Notes under the pieces: model-generated
Database searches by the model: none
Seen by the model: only the letters and a program-made list of their open reading frames with translations
What the model was told of the DNA's origin: nothing
DNA from: Amazonocrinis nigriterrae CENA67
GTDB taxonomy: Bacteria > Cyanobacteriota > Cyanobacteriia > Cyanobacteriales > Nostocaceae
Reading direction: 5' to 3'
NCBI RefSeq assembly: GCF_016056305.1
Contig: NZ_JAECZC010000005.1
Span: 1 to 64,000, forward strand
DNA: 64,000 nt
Translations under genes and position numbers: made by a program
In this document: positions 17,863 through 26,116 of the stretch, piece after piece
How the letters are laid out: every line of letters begins with the position of its first letter
How positions within the stretch are numbered: position 1 is the first letter of the stretch

Positions 17863-18333
17863 ATGCAAAAGCAAGCAATATCTACAAAACCAATTCGTTC
17901 CTTAGAAGATGCGCTTGAGCAGTGTCAGATACTGGGTATGCGTGTCAGTCGCCAGCGTCGATTTATCTTAGAACTGCTGTGGCAAGCAAATGAACACCTT
18001 TCTGCTAGAGAGATTTACGATCGCCTCAACCAGCAAGGTAAAGACATTGGTCATACTTCTGTTTATCAAAACCTAGAAGCCTTATCAAGTCAAGGCATAA
18101 TCGAGTGTATTGAACACTGCGACGGGCGTTTATACGGCAATATCAGTGATTCTCACAGTCATGTCAACTGTATTGATACCAACCAAATTCTGGATGTGCA
18201 TGTAACGCTGCCAGAAGAATTCATCCGTCAAGTTGAACAACAAACAGGAGTACGGATTACTGAATATACCATTAACTTTTATGGCTATCGCAATTCACAA
18301 GAACAGTCATCACCAGATATTAATGGTCAGTAG
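17863..18333 (+). CDS. furC: Fur-family transcriptional regulator (FurC/PerR type)
   Basis: 156 aa. The winged-helix recognition helix 'GHTSVYQNLEAL' and 'HLSAREIYDRL' mark the Fur fold. The dimerisation/metal region has 'SDSHSHVNCID'. The CxxC zinc-ribbon motifs of Fur and Zur are absent, as in the FurC (PerR-like) regulator of Anabaena, whose N-terminus this closely resembles from memory ('ISTKPIRSLEDALE'). FurC/PerR proteins sense peroxide and control oxidative-stress genes. No Fur-box was identified upstream. The symbol rests on resemblance, not on an alignment. Confidence 0.85.
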   Translation: MQKQAISTKPIRSLEDALEQCQILGMRVSRQRRFILELLWQANEHLSAREIYDRLNQQGKDIGHTSVYQNLEALSSQGIIECIEHCDGRLYGNISDSHSHVNCIDTNQILDVHVTLPEEFIRQVEQQTGVRITEYTINFYGYRNSQEQSSPDINGQ

Positions 18334-18335
18334 TC

Positions 18336-18365
18336 ATTGGTCAGTGGTCAGTTGTTAGTGTTCAG
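18336..18365. repeat. STRR patch (GTCAGTGGTCAGTTG)
   Basis: Short GGTCAGT units immediately after the Fur-family stop. Confidence 0.65.
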
Positions 18366-18384
18366 TGAGAAATCGTAAATTAAA

Positions 18385-18511
18385 CCATTTTGGATTTTGC
18401 GAAAAGTTGCGTGCGGTGAGTCCAGCACTGCGGGAGGGTTTCCCTCCGCAGGTGACTGGCGAACCCGAAGGGGGGTTCTCCCCGTTGAGCAAACTTTTCA
18501 AGACGGATTTT
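18385..18511. repeat. dispersed repeat family 2, copy A
   Basis: Starts CCATTTTGGATTTTGCGAAAAG and ends CTTTTCAAGACGGATTTT, with GC-rich GAACCCGAAGGGG modules between. The same left and right boundaries recur at 62028-62096 with a much shorter core. The ends are imperfect inverted repeats (GCGAAAAGTT / AACTTTTCAAG), as in a MITE. Confidence 0.7.
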
Positions 18512-18593
18512 AGATCAATAAGGCTTTGAGCAATAAACATTGTCCTAACCTATGCGACTACAACTATAACAGCTAACAGCTAACAACTGACAA

Positions 18594-21500
18594 CTACTCA
18601 CGATCATAATCACCAGGATTAACACCAAAAACTGTCTCATCCTCGGAGGCATCATCGTATAAATCTATTGGCGAAATTGCTTCCCCTTCTAAACTTTCAA
18701 TTAGCTGCATCTTGGAAGTATTGTTAACCCAAGTATCTGTGTTGGCAGCATTATTGACGTTAAGAATAGATTGCTGTGAAACTAAGCTTTTCAAGGTTTG
18801 AAACTGTTCTAGAGAGAATAAAGCACCATTGAGTGCGGCAGTTTCTTTGTCAGCCTCAGAGAGAATAGCATCAACTAAGCAGGCATTGGTGAGATTAACG
18901 GTTTGAAGATTCACTCCTGTGAGGTTAGCGCCAGCGAGGTTAGCACCGATGAGGTTAGCACCAGTGAGGTTCGCGCCTGCTAAATTTGCCCCAGTCAACA
19001 CAGCATCTGATAAATTGGTCTGTTCAAGATTTGCCCCAGCTAACATTACTTGTGATAAATACGCTCCTGAGAGATTGATTCCAGCTAGGGATTGGGCGCA
19101 TATTCGCTTGTTGAAACTGTTATTAGACAAAACTGCTGCTTTACCAAGCAGTACCAGCAGTGCTTCTGGATAAAACTCTGCCATATTGGCTGGATGACCA
19201 CAAGGGCAAAAGGTGACTTTTGTTTCTCGGTGACAAGCACTCAGTAATAAAAACGTATTTACTCCCGCATTGGCATTGATTTGCTCTACATTCACCGGGT
19301 TGTGCAATGTGTGAAAATGAGTTAAGGCTTTGTGTGCTATGCCTTCATCCAACCAACGACCTTGACAGTAAGCACGCCAGAAAGACTCAAGACGTTGTAA
19401 TAAAACTTCAAAACAAAAGTCACTGTTCTGCTGACGCCGTAAAGTTTCAATTGCTAATTCTTCAATTTCTGGAGTGAGAATACCATAACCGAGTAAATTG
19501 TAGAGGTGCTGGGCGACGCTAGCAGGAGAGTCAAGGATAAAACTGAGCGTTCCATAAGCATCTTCTTGGCATTGAGTCAAGCTTTGCAGTTGAGCAGCAA
19601 TAGCTTCCGCACACAAGTATTCTCCGAATTTGGGATGAGAGAATTCTGTTTTATTTGTCAGTTGTCTATTGTCAGTTGTTAGTTGCTGATGAAGACTCAC
19701 TACTGACAACTGACCACTGACAAAAGAGCGGAAATAAAAAGCTAGTAGGGTATTTGTATTGAGATCTTTAGGTAGGATAACTTGATAGCGATCGCTATGT
19801 AAAATTTTCAAGGCGATTTGTTGCATCACATCAAGTATGTCTTGGGGATGGCGACCATCAAGTAGATTAGCGATCGCTTCTGGTGTACGGTGGATATGAG
19901 CTGATCCTGACCGCAATAGCATTGTTGTAATTTCCCCAGTTAGCGGATAGCCCAATAACCACCGCTTGAGACGATGGTTAATTTCCCACAATAAGGCTGC
20001 ACTGGTATTTTTGGGACTGTTAGTGGCTAATTGCAACACCAAATCATCGATGAGTCCATCACGGTGCAAAACGCCTAACAAGTACAGCATCAAGGGTTGG
20101 TGGACAAGGGCAGAGAGTTCGGGAAACTGGGATTTGCTAGCAAATAACCCTGTCTGCTTTAAGAAGGTAAAATAGTTTTGAGCAATGGGTAAAGATTGCA
20201 CTTTTGCCCATTGTTGAAACCATTGTTTCAGTTCTTCCACATCCAACGGCTGGATAGAAACCCGTCTGAATTGTAACAGCATATCCGGGGCGATTTCTGG
20301 CAAAGTCGAACAGCGACTTGTCAAAATAATCTTATGTCGTCCCTGAGATTGAAATTTCAATAACTGCTGAATAAAAATTACTCTTGCCCTTTTACCCTGT
20401 CGAGAAGCAGGCAATTCATCTAAACCATCAAGCAGTAACAGACAGCGGGGATGATCTTGTTCTAGCCAACTGCTGAGCTTGGTATGAGAACTAGCCAGAA
20501 AACCAGAATTGAGAGTTTCTGCTAAAGAATTGCCATACTTGACATCACGTAGTCTAATGATTATGGGCATCCAGGTAGGATAAAGTTCCTGTGCCACTTG
20601 TGCTGCCCAAATTTGGCAGAAACTGGTTTTACCATAACCAGGTTTCGACTCAATGACGGCAATAGTTTTTAAATCAGCTAGTTGTTCCTGCGCCCATGCT
20701 GTTAAATTAATTGCTGAAGCTGTCTTTTTGTCTGGCGTTGAGGTAGTTTCCTCTACTGGCAAACCTCTGGGGGTTACATAAATATCCTTAAGAGCAAAGG
20801 ATTCCATCAGCAAGGGTGTACTGAGTATTTGTACCAGACTTGCTCGGTAATTTTCTCGATGCAAATCAATTTTGTCACCTTCCAAACCACTGGAGGATGT
20901 TGCTAACACTCCAGAAACTAAATTTTGCATATGGCTAGCGCCCCCTAAGCGGACAAATTTTTGTAGTTGAGCTAAAGGTGGGGCATTCTGAGCAATAACT
21001 GTTAGAAGATGTCCACCAAGGGCGTGTGACAAGCGCTGAGTTAACAGTTTAGCTTCTAGTTCTTCTGCACCGTTGACGATAAACCAAGCTACACTGGCAT
21101 TGTTCATCTGTTGCACCAGTAATGAGTCTGCCATCAAACTGAGTGCTTGTTCGGCTTGAGTGTCAGTCAATTTACCAGGACTGAGAGTTTTCAGTAAGCC
21201 TTGTAGTTTCGCATCCTGGAGAATAAGTTTGCTGACTCCTTCTTTAACGATTTGTGGTTGGGCGGGTATCATCGCCCGATTTACCCAAGGTTTTTGTAAG
21301 CTTGCTTCTTGGTCTAAAACTTGTTGTAGAGCTTGCAAATAGGCAATTTGAAACGCCAGCCATGTACCTTCGTTGCGTTTTAAAGCTTTTTTTTGGCTGA
21401 GACTACGTAACAAATGTTCACTCAACAAAGCAATGACGGTAATTTCTTCCCAAACAGCCTCTAAAGGCAGTTCTAAGACCTCTGCAAGAGTACAGATGTC

Positions 21501-21638
21501 AAACGGCATGAGGCTTTTGACTTCCATATCCTGAACAATACGGTAGGCAATACCTGCTAATTGACCAGATGAAAACCCTCTAATTTCTTTGATTTGGATA
21601 TGGCGTTCTGCCAACCAATGCCGTATGTTCAAGTTCAT
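18594..21638 (-). CDS. NACHT-type STAND NTPase with pentapeptide repeats
   Basis: 1014 aa. The N-terminal 320 residues are helical and unassigned. The NTPase has Walker A 'ESKPGYGKTSF' (Lys337), Walker B 'LLLLDGLDELP' (about 400-410) and the NACHT-like sensor 'KIILTSRCSTLPE'. A helical region follows, and about residues 850-925 are pentapeptide repeats ('LTGANLAGANLTGANL'). The tail is acidic. This layout suggests a signal-transduction or defence switch in which ligand binding drives oligomerisation. No effector domain was recognised. A repeat-derived segment of about 26 residues (about 637-662) interrupts the protein in frame. Divergent from the DUF3685 gene at 21754. Confidence 0.88.
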   Translation of the reverse strand: MNLNIRHWLAERHIQIKEIRGFSSGQLAGIAYRIVQDMEVKSLMPFDICTLAEVLELPLEAVWEEITVIALLSEHLLRSLSQKKALKRNEGTWLAFQIAYLQALQQVLDQEASLQKPWVNRAMIPAQPQIVKEGVSKLILQDAKLQGLLKTLSPGKLTDTQAEQALSLMADSLLVQQMNNASVAWFIVNGAEELEAKLLTQRLSHALGGHLLTVIAQNAPPLAQLQKFVRLGGASHMQNLVSGVLATSSSGLEGDKIDLHRENYRASLVQILSTPLLMESFALKDIYVTPRGLPVEETTSTPDKKTASAINLTAWAQEQLADLKTIAVIESKPGYGKTSFCQIWAAQVAQELYPTWMPIIIRLRDVKYGNSLAETLNSGFLASSHTKLSSWLEQDHPRCLLLLDGLDELPASRQGKRARVIFIQQLLKFQSQGRHKIILTSRCSTLPEIAPDMLLQFRRVSIQPLDVEELKQWFQQWAKVQSLPIAQNYFTFLKQTGLFASKSQFPELSALVHQPLMLYLLGVLHRDGLIDDLVLQLATNSPKNTSAALLWEINHRLKRWLLGYPLTGEITTMLLRSGSAHIHRTPEAIANLLDGRHPQDILDVMQQIALKILHSDRYQVILPKDLNTNTLLAFYFRSFVSGQLSVVSLHQQLTTDNRQLTNKTEFSHPKFGEYLCAEAIAAQLQSLTQCQEDAYGTLSFILDSPASVAQHLYNLLGYGILTPEIEELAIETLRRQQNSDFCFEVLLQRLESFWRAYCQGRWLDEGIAHKALTHFHTLHNPVNVEQINANAGVNTFLLLSACHRETKVTFCPCGHPANMAEFYPEALLVLLGKAAVLSNNSFNKRICAQSLAGINLSGAYLSQVMLAGANLEQTNLSDAVLTGANLAGANLTGANLIGANLAGANLTGVNLQTVNLTNACLVDAILSEADKETAALNGALFSLEQFQTLKSLVSQQSILNVNNAANTDTWVNNTSKMQLIESLEGEAISPIDLYDDASEDETVFGVNPGDYDRE
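19651..19727. repeat. STRR inserted in frame in the NACHT gene
   Basis: GTCAGTTGTCTATTGTCAGTTG units and the inverse ACTGACAACTGACCACTGAC flank a short core. The segment has no stop in the coding frame and encodes 'SGQLSVVSLHQQLTTDNRQL'. Identical unit types occur in intergenic DNA, for example 23572-23611. Confidence 0.85.
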
Positions 21639-21753
21639 TTAATTACATACTTAATAGCTGCCTATGGCAATTATCATCCATTTATTACTTGGCGAAAACA
21701 GGTGACAATGGGAAGAAATCAGCTAAGTATGAAAGCTGGTTTTTGAGCGGACT

Positions 21754-23538
21754 ATGAGCGATCGCCCCTTAAAATTATTATTAATCGACCAAGACCCCAT
21801 CTTCCAGCTAGGACTACGGGTTACTTTGTCAGAAATTCCTCATCTGCAAGTGGTGTCGGCAGTACAAACTGATACTGCTGCCTTGCAGATACTGGCAGAA
21901 CTCGCTACACAAGAGCCTGGCCAAGTAAATTTGGTGGTTTTGGAATTAGGTAATGGTCGCTTTAGTTACAGTCAACAGCAAGGTTTAGAACTCTCTCGGC
22001 AACTGAAAGCTTTGTACCCCAAGTTGCCAATTTTGCTGCTAAGTTCTGTCACTGAACCACAACTACTTTTGGCAGCTAAAGCTATTGGTGTAGAAGGATA
22101 CTGTCCTAAAGGCACTCCTGTCTCAGAACTAGTTGCTGCTATGGAAGAAGTAGCGGCTGGCGGTTCTTATTGGCTGGACGAGAGGGAGCAGGGGAGCAGG
22201 GGGGCGGGGGAACAACTCCTAACTCCTCACTCCTCACTCCTCACTCCTAACTCCTCCCTCCCCTTTTCTCGGTTGCGGCAAAATTGGCGTTTGTCAGGTA
22301 TTGACTACATTAATGCCACTTTAAGGCAAGTTACCGCACAATTACAAACTCCTGGATTACCACTACTAGATCGAGCAGTTCTGGCTGGACACCGACGAGA
22401 ACTGCTAGCGGCTCGTTGGCTTTTGAATCGATTGTTGGTTTCACCACGGGAAAGACAACAGGAACAACAGCGAGAATTCATCGATTCTGGTCAGCAACTG
22501 TCTGCAATTTCCTCGCTGAGTAGTACTATTGACCAGGAAACTGCACTACCTGTATTTAGCCCAAGAGCGTTGCAAGCTGCTTTGTTTTCATCTTGTGTAA
22601 CCAAATTGCAATTTTCTTTACAAAATTTGACAGATGTTACTTTAGAAATTGATATTCTTCGTGAAGATAAAGAACGAGAATTACTTTACTTGATTCTGCA
22701 AAAATTAGCTCAACAATTAGATGAACTGCGTAATGCTCAAATCATCGTCAATCAATTAGAAGATTTGAAACTCACCATATTATTAGATTTATGGCAAGCA
22801 ACAATTACAGATTTTTTTGGTAAATTTTCACGAGTCAGATTAGGCAAGCAAAATATAGAAATTGTTAATGTCTTGCTGCAAAATCCTCAAGTTGTGCAAA
22901 CAGAGATTTTTGATAAAATTCCTTTATTTGTTGAATTATTGGCTTATTTACTATTCCAAACAGATTTGTATATTGATAATAACTTTTATCCATCTGCTAG
23001 TAATGCAGCCAAATTACAAGCAGAAAATCTCCTAGAGAATCTGTTAATTCAAATGGCAAATGGTGTGATGCAACCGTTGCTGAACTATCTAGCAGATGTA
23101 GAAGCTATCAAACAAAATTTTTATGATAGAAGATTGATTTCTACACGAGAGATGGAACGCTTTAGAAACAATTTATCATGGAAATATCGTTGGGATAATT
23201 ATATTAAGGAAGCTCAAAGAATTTTTGAAAGCCGTTATGAATTATTTGTATTAACGCCTCGTGGGATTGCCAAAACTTCAATTTATGCTCCCCGTGGTCA
23301 GGAATTAGCACAGCTTTCTGGAATACCTTTAGGAGTGACGCTGATTTTAGAATTTCGAGATGCGATCGCTCCACGGTTGCGATCGCTATTATCTTTTGTA
23401 GGTAGTGGTATTGTCTTCGTTCTCACCCAAATAATCGGTAGGGGTTTGGGTTTAATTGGTCGTGGTATTCTGCAAGGTATTGGCAGTGTATCGTTACAAG
23501 AAAAAAACTTCAAACGAAATGATGAGCGACAAAAATGA
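21754..23538 (+). CDS. pseudo-receiver response regulator with DUF3685 (Ycf55-like)
   Basis: 594 aa. Residues 7-130 form a CheY-like receiver ('KLLLIDQDPIFQLGL', 'LPILLLSSVTEPQLLL', Lys119 in 'GYCPKGTP'). The phosphoacceptor Asp is replaced by Glu64 ('NLVVLELGNG'), so it probably cannot be phosphorylated normally. Residues about 180-560 form the DUF3685 region found with Ycf55-type regulators, ending in a hydrophobic stretch ('LLSFVGSGIVFVLTQIIG'). No DNA-binding domain is evident. Between the two domains, residues about 142-171 come from an in-frame repeat (GGGGAGCAGGGG and ACTCCTC units). Function is unknown in cyanobacteria. Confidence 0.85.
   Translation: MSDRPLKLLLIDQDPIFQLGLRVTLSEIPHLQVVSAVQTDTAALQILAELATQEPGQVNLVVLELGNGRFSYSQQQGLELSRQLKALYPKLPILLLSSVTEPQLLLAAKAIGVEGYCPKGTPVSELVAAMEEVAAGGSYWLDEREQGSRGAGEQLLTPHSSLLTPNSSLPFSRLRQNWRLSGIDYINATLRQVTAQLQTPGLPLLDRAVLAGHRRELLAARWLLNRLLVSPRERQQEQQREFIDSGQQLSAISSLSSTIDQETALPVFSPRALQAALFSSCVTKLQFSLQNLTDVTLEIDILREDKERELLYLILQKLAQQLDELRNAQIIVNQLEDLKLTILLDLWQATITDFFGKFSRVRLGKQNIEIVNVLLQNPQVVQTEIFDKIPLFVELLAYLLFQTDLYIDNNFYPSASNAAKLQAENLLENLLIQMANGVMQPLLNYLADVEAIKQNFYDRRLISTREMERFRNNLSWKYRWDNYIKEAQRIFESRYELFVLTPRGIAKTSIYAPRGQELAQLSGIPLGVTLILEFRDAIAPRLRSLLSFVGSGIVFVLTQIIGRGLGLIGRGILQGIGSVSLQEKNFKRNDERQK
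22181..22267. repeat. STRR inserted in frame in the DUF3685 gene
   Basis: GAGCAGGGGAGCAGG units followed by CTAACTCCTCACTCCTCAC units. The length keeps the frame, giving a Gly/Arg then Ser/Leu/Thr/Pro-rich linker ('LLTPHSSLLTPNSSL'). Confidence 0.88.
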
Positions 23539-23611
23539 GGGATGAGGGAGATGAGGGAGCGAATAACTAATAACAACTGACCACTGACAACTGACCACTG
23601 ACAACTGACAA
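23537..23611. repeat. STRR cluster (GACCACTGACAACT units)
   Basis: GGGATGAGGGAGATGAGGG followed by AACTGACCACTGACAACTGA units; fills the whole gap between two co-directional genes. Confidence 0.85.
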
Positions 23612-24319
23612 ATGACTAATAACGATTTTATCGGACTTGCAGCTTCTTATGGTTATGCGATCGCTCTACTCATCCTAGGTGAGGGACTACGTAGGCTGTT
23701 TGGTGTCAAACCAGAACTAACGCGTAAAGTTATTCATATCGGTGCAGGAATGTGGGTTTTCGGTGTACTACTGCTATTTAAACATTGGCAAATTGGTATT
23801 CTACCCTTTGCCACATTTATTGGACTCAATTACCTGTTCTACCGCTATCGTTTTATAAGCGCAATGGACACTGAAGACAGTTCACCAGGTACAGTCTATT
23901 TTGCTATTTCGGTGACACTGCTATTTGGGTTATTCTGGCGACCAGACGGGCCAGTAGATAACGTTCCTATTGCTGTAGCTGGAGTCATGGCCATGACTTG
24001 GGGAGATGCCCTAGCGGCGTTAATTGGCAGACGTTTTGGCCAGCATAAATACCAAGTAGGAAATTCTGTACGTTCCTGGGAAGGTTCAGCAGCGATGTTA
24101 CTGGTAAGTACAGTAATGATATTCTTGGTGCTGCTGTTATTGCCTGGTTCATTACTCAGCCCTCTAGCACAGCCTTTTACTGTAGGAAGGGTCTGTTTAG
24201 CAGCCATAGTCAGTGCCACTTTTGCTACCCTAGCTGAGGCTGTCTCGCCTCACGGTACAGATAACCTGAGTGTTCCCTTGGTAGCCGCAGGGGTAGCATG
24301 GATCATAAAACACATTTAA
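23612..24319 (+). CDS. phytol kinase-like (VTE5/DGK1/SEC59) membrane protein
   Basis: 235 aa with about six hydrophobic segments and the family motifs 'LTRKVIHIGAGMW', 'AMTWGDALAALIGRRFG' and 'SWEGSAAMLL'. These fit the CTP-dependent polyprenol/phytol kinase family, whose VTE5-type members in phototrophs phosphorylate phytol for reuse in tocopherol and chlorophyll. The exact substrate is not fixed by sequence. Only 73 bp, all repeats, separate it from the DUF3685 gene, so co-transcription is possible. A weak hairpin (CGAGGAC / GTCCTCG, about 24347-24369) follows. Confidence 0.82.
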   Translation: MTNNDFIGLAASYGYAIALLILGEGLRRLFGVKPELTRKVIHIGAGMWVFGVLLLFKHWQIGILPFATFIGLNYLFYRYRFISAMDTEDSSPGTVYFAISVTLLFGLFWRPDGPVDNVPIAVAGVMAMTWGDALAALIGRRFGQHKYQVGNSVRSWEGSAAMLLVSTVMIFLVLLLLPGSLLSPLAQPFTVGRVCLAAIVSATFATLAEAVSPHGTDNLSVPLVAAGVAWIIKHI

Positions 24320-24552
24320 GTAGGGTGATGCAATGAGAGATAACTGGCGAGGACTGTCATTTGTCCTCGGACATTTGCAAGGCTTTCAAGCCAATTTACG
24401 TTTCGTCACATAGTTGGGTTTATTTCCACCGACTTACTTAATTTGCACAATTACTTCATGTGGTCGTTCTTTTTCATTAGTCCCTTGTCCTTTGTAAATA
24501 CAGCTGACAACTAACAACTGACAACTGACAACTGACAAAAAAGTTACCCTAC

Positions 24553-26007
24553 TCACAAATTCCAATTACGGCGAAAATGGAAGAAACTTTCCAGAAAGTC
24601 TTGCAAAGCAATGTTGCTATTTAACCTTTGTTTATTCCACTCTCTTGCTGTTTGTTCAAGAATTTCTGAATAACTAGGATATACAGCAGATAAATTTGCT
24701 AAATGCTTGACTGAAATTTTTTGTGACATAGCAACAGCAATAAGATTTATTAACTCTCTGGCTTCTGTCCCTAACACGGCGGCTCCTAAAATTTTTCCAT
24801 TACGTAGCACAATTAATTTACAAATACCTGTAGTTTCGCCACGTAGTTGGGCTAGTGTTGCTGATTTATAATACTGCCGTAACACTAAAACTTCATCTCG
24901 ACTAAATTCACGTTTAGCCTGTGCTTCTGTTAAACCTACTTGTGCCAACATTGGCTGAGAAAATATTGCCCAAGGAACATACTGATAATTAACTTGAAAC
25001 CTGGGAAAAAACAGAGCATTTTTTAGGGCAATTCCGGCTTCGTAATTAGCAACATTGGCAAAGTCGTAACCACCAATTACATCACCACAAGCGTAAATAC
25101 GGTGGTTAGTAGTTTGTAGTTTATGATTCACTGCTAGCTGACGCCGATGCCATTTCACTCCTACTGCTGCCAAATTTAGAGATTCAACATTAGGCTGCTG
25201 TCCTGTCGCTACTAAAATTTCATCAGTTTCAATTGCCTTATCTGCTGCCTGAATCCACTTTTTATCCTCAATACGCATCACCTGAGTGACTTGGGTTTGG
25301 GTGAGGACGCGTACGCCATCGACTTCTAACTGCGCCTGAAGCAGTTGGGCTATCTCTAGGTCAATGCAGGGCAAAATAGAGGCATACCTAACTACCAGTG
25401 TGACGCTGCAACCCAACCTTGCTAAAGTTTGAGCTATTTCAATGCTTTGTGGAACACCACCGATAATTACCCAATTTTTCGGTAGTGCCGATGCTTTCAG
25501 AGACTGCCAAATATTAGATAGGGTAAGATAACCAGTGGTTTGTAAACCATCAATTTCTGGAATGAGAGGGCGGGAACCAGTAGCCAGCAAATAAGTCCGT
25601 CCAGTTAGCAGGCGGTTATTAACACTAAATCCCAAATGAGGTGAGGATTGAAATTGACCCTTGCCAAGAATTACATCGACTCCTAGCGCGGCTAGGATGG
25701 CGGGAGAATTTTGTTCTTGAATATTCGAGGCAACACCGTCAGCATACAGCATCGCCTCTTGCCATGCCACAGACATGCTGCATTTTTCTGAAGTATGGCA
25801 TTGGGTGGCATGAATACCAAAACTAGGTGCATCACCTAAATTTTGAGCGAGTTTGGCGATTTCGCTCATAGCTTGGTGATGAATAAACCCATAGTTTAGT
25901 TGAGATTCTACCAAAGCAACCTTAGCGTGTAGTTGGGTTGCAGCCAAAGCAGCGTAATGCCCGGCAAGACTGCCACCAATAATTACGACATCGTAGTCAA
26001 TAGTCAC
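24553..26007 (-). CDS. FAD/NAD(P)-dependent oxidoreductase, lipoamide-dehydrogenase-like, no redox disulfide
   Basis: 484 aa. Two Rossmann motifs are clear: FAD 'VVIIGGSLAGHYAA' at the N-terminus and NAD(P) 'WVIIGGVPQSIEIAQTLARLG' mid-protein. 'YLLATGSRPLIP', 'DEILVATGQQPNVE' and 'IYACGDVIGG' are also present, with a C-terminal dimerisation domain. The CxxxxC active-site segment of lipoamide dehydrogenase and mercuric reductase is replaced by 'NYGFIHHQAMSE', and the C-terminal His-Pro motif by 'YPSYSEI'. Disulfide exchange is therefore unlikely, and it may instead reduce a quinone or another acceptor. Cyanobacteria carry such MerA/Lpd paralogs; function is open. Confidence 0.82.
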   Translation of the reverse strand: MTIDYDVVIIGGSLAGHYAALAATQLHAKVALVESQLNYGFIHHQAMSEIAKLAQNLGDAPSFGIHATQCHTSEKCSMSVAWQEAMLYADGVASNIQEQNSPAILAALGVDVILGKGQFQSSPHLGFSVNNRLLTGRTYLLATGSRPLIPEIDGLQTTGYLTLSNIWQSLKASALPKNWVIIGGVPQSIEIAQTLARLGCSVTLVVRYASILPCIDLEIAQLLQAQLEVDGVRVLTQTQVTQVMRIEDKKWIQAADKAIETDEILVATGQQPNVESLNLAAVGVKWHRRQLAVNHKLQTTNHRIYACGDVIGGYDFANVANYEAGIALKNALFFPRFQVNYQYVPWAIFSQPMLAQVGLTEAQAKREFSRDEVLVLRQYYKSATLAQLRGETTGICKLIVLRNGKILGAAVLGTEARELINLIAVAMSQKISVKHLANLSAVYPSYSEILEQTAREWNKQRLNSNIALQDFLESFFHFRRNWNL

Positions 26008-26116
26008 GTAAATTTGAAGTTAGGAGTTAAGAGTGAGGAGTTAAGAGTTAGGAGTTAAGAGTTAGAAGTTAAGAGTTAGAACTTTTCTTCAACTCATAAT
26101 TCATAACTCCTAACTC
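26008..26116. repeat. STRR cluster (GGAGTTAAGAGTTAG units)
   Basis: Tandem GAGTTAGGAGTTAAGAGTTAG heptamers followed by CATAACTCCTAACTCC; fills the gap between the flavoprotein gene and cobD. Confidence 0.85.

Noticed and set aside
19966-20175. Antisense ORFs inside the NACHT gene
   Set aside because: Shadows of the strongly supported minus-strand gene.
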